From NCBI GenBank assembly GCA_030062745.1, contig CP099844.1, forward strand, positions 22,134,596-22,198,595: a stretch of 64,000 nucleotides of DNA, given 5' to 3'. This DNA is from Capitulum mitella. Lineage: Eukaryota > Arthropoda > Thecostraca > Pollicipedomorpha > Pollicipedidae. This document shows positions 62,501 through 64,000 of this stretch, in pieces; within the stretch, counting starts at the first letter, position 1; each line of letters starts with the position of its first letter. The notes beneath the pieces were generated by a model that was given only the letters and a program-made list of their open reading frames with translations, was not told the origin of the DNA and ran no database searches. Both the position numbers and the translations under genes were made by a program.

Positions 62501-63420
62501 CAGACTAGAACGCCAATGACCCGACGTGACCTGAACTGATCTTGTGACCTGGTCTAACATTCAACCGTTTTTTTTGCTTTATTTCGAGTTCCGCCGATGA
62601 TCAATCAATGCAGACAATGCAGATCAATGCAGACAAAAGGAAAAAGGAATACCTTTGGACTCAAACTCTTTGGATTCCACAATCGTGATCAGTAGGGCGT
62701 TATATAAGGTCCGTCATATGCCCTGACCTGACGTAGGATCACGACCTCATTTGAAACACGTTTGGGTTTCATTTTTATGCCTAGATCTGCCACTGACTCA
62801 TGCAATAAACCACAGAGATAAAACTGGGCATCTGGATTTGAACTCAGGCTTTATTACGGTGACCTCGCATGACCTCATGTAACCTAACGCCGTTTCACAG
62901 CATGGAAACGTCTTGGTGCAACTTCGGACTGCAAAATCGCCTTTAAAGGGCCTATCTTTAACCCAGGGGTCATGACACGGGTTTTAGACTCCTTTTTGCT
63001 AAATATGACTTGATATTATTATAAATATGACCCCAAATATGACTTGACACGATCCCATAACCCTTCATTTGTGTCAACACTATTTGTCGTGTTTAGTGAC
63101 TTCATTAGTCTAGTAACGTATTTCAGGCACCAGGAATGCATTTAAGCCTCTATCACGGTGACCCCGCATGGCCTAACGTGACATTAGGTCATTTCACGGT
63201 TCGGAAGCGTCTTGATGCAATTTTGGACTGCAAAATCAACTTCAGTGCCTATTTTCACCGCGGAGACCACCAAAACGGGGTTTTAGACTCATTTGTGCAA
63301 ATTCGCCTCAAACGCGACGTGACCTGACCTCATCACTCGTCAAGTGGATCAGCACCATTTGTCGTCTGTAGTGGCTTCCTTGGCCAAGAAATGCATTTCA
63401 AGCACCAAAAAAACCGAAGA
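62500..63420. repeat. Diverged tandem repeat of about 290 bp rich in TGACCT motifs
   Basis: The blocks 'cggtgacc.cgcatg.cct', 'tttcac', 'gcgtcttgatgcaa..t..ggactgcaaaatc' and 'gggttttagactc' occur at about 62859-63000 and again at 63158-63300, in the same order. TGACCT or AGGTCA hexamers recur through the region (for example 62528, 62540, 62724, 62861, 63318). Confidence 0.75.
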
Positions 63421-64000
63421 AAAAGTTCAAAACCGTTAGGAATAGGGAAATAAGGCGGAAATTGAGCTAACATCAGGTCAGTGACTCTGGACCTTGACAG
63501 CACATTCGAGATAGCACAGTTCTTAGGAATGCCCTCGACCACTATCCCCCAAAATTCTAGGTCGATTGATCACGACGTATCACATACATACAACACACCA
63601 CGTTCCGGCACATGCAGATGCATTCGGCGCCGGCCCTGCATTATTAAAATCAGTCGCCCAACAGAGGGAAGAGCAGCGCCGTCCCTCGCTCGACCGGCCG
63701 CCTGTGGCCTGTGGGTAGGGCCGGCACAAAGAGACCGGTTTGCGGCGCGGAAGGGAAGGGCAGTGATTCTTCAAACCGCGCTGATCAGACATGGCTGCGG
63801 TCGCTTGACTCTTGAGTCGTGCGGTGACTCAGACCCGCGCTCGCCTCTCGTTGTCCGTGGGCCGAGTCTGGACTTAAGTCGTGAGTCATGATCGGTTCGG
63901 AATGGCTCATGACGAGGACCTCCGGCGAAGCGCGCTTGACGAAACGACGCTGGTCGAGACGACGCCTAGCCAGCCGAAATGAAATTTGTCGCGCGATCGT
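63421..64000. other. No gene recognised at the right edge
   Basis: A 136-codon frame at 63481-63891 has no domain. Composition becomes GC-rich at the end, so another gene may start beyond the window. Confidence 0.35.

Overview
The window looks like arthropod nuclear DNA, most likely from a crustacean. Three things point there: TTAGG-type telomeric repeats in two places, animal genes with GT-AG introns, and very GC-rich exons (about 70-80% GC by eye) set in AT-rich, transposon-rich DNA. The crustacean assignment is inference. A barnacle-like genome would fit the GC-rich exons and the fibrinogen-related gene. I see no prokaryotic or organellar genes, no CRISPR array and no convincing tRNA or rRNA gene.

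Layout: 1-3000 is AT-rich, CpG-poor DNA with a TTAGG array. At 3195-6490 two housekeeping genes lie head to tail on the + strand: TTI2 (chaperone cofactor for PIKK kinases) and EIF2B2 (beta subunit of the eIF2 exchange factor). Both are intronless across the coding region, and each is broken by one apparent extra base. From 24583 down to 7958 on the - strand there is a chain of phase-compatible exons. They encode a BTB domain, a BACK domain, a proline-rich linker with basic nuclear-localisation-like motifs, and nine C2H2 zinc fingers. I read these as one gene of about 1105 codons over 16.6 kb, with two possible genes as the alternative. A complete secreted fibrinogen-domain protein gene (18162-19346, +) sits inside its largest intron.

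24.6-44 kb has no convincing cellular gene. It is made of dispersed repeats, including a clean 267-bp hAT-type MITE with a perfect 8-bp target duplication, nested repeats, a second telomere-like array that changes from TTAGG to TTAGGG to TTAGGC, and a divergent satellite of about 140 bp per unit. A degraded Ty3/gypsy RNase H fragment lies earlier, at about 15.2-15.5 kb.

45388-61386 (+) is a seven-transmembrane class C orphan receptor of the GPRC5/boss-like kind. Its 7TM exon ends in a phase-1 donor at 46330. The best partner is a 48-codon terminal exon 14.9 kb downstream, with a polyadenylation signal at 61901. The long intron holds several CpG-rich islands and minisatellites but no gene I recognise. 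61.9-64 kb is repeat-rich AT DNA.

The genes do not form a functional pathway; this is an ordinary eukaryotic neighbourhood. I did not find a clear new biological system. The observations most worth following are the paired single-base frame breaks in TTI2 and EIF2B2, the long BTB-BACK-zinc-finger gene with a nested antisense gene, and the repeat family whose copies run into telomere-type arrays.
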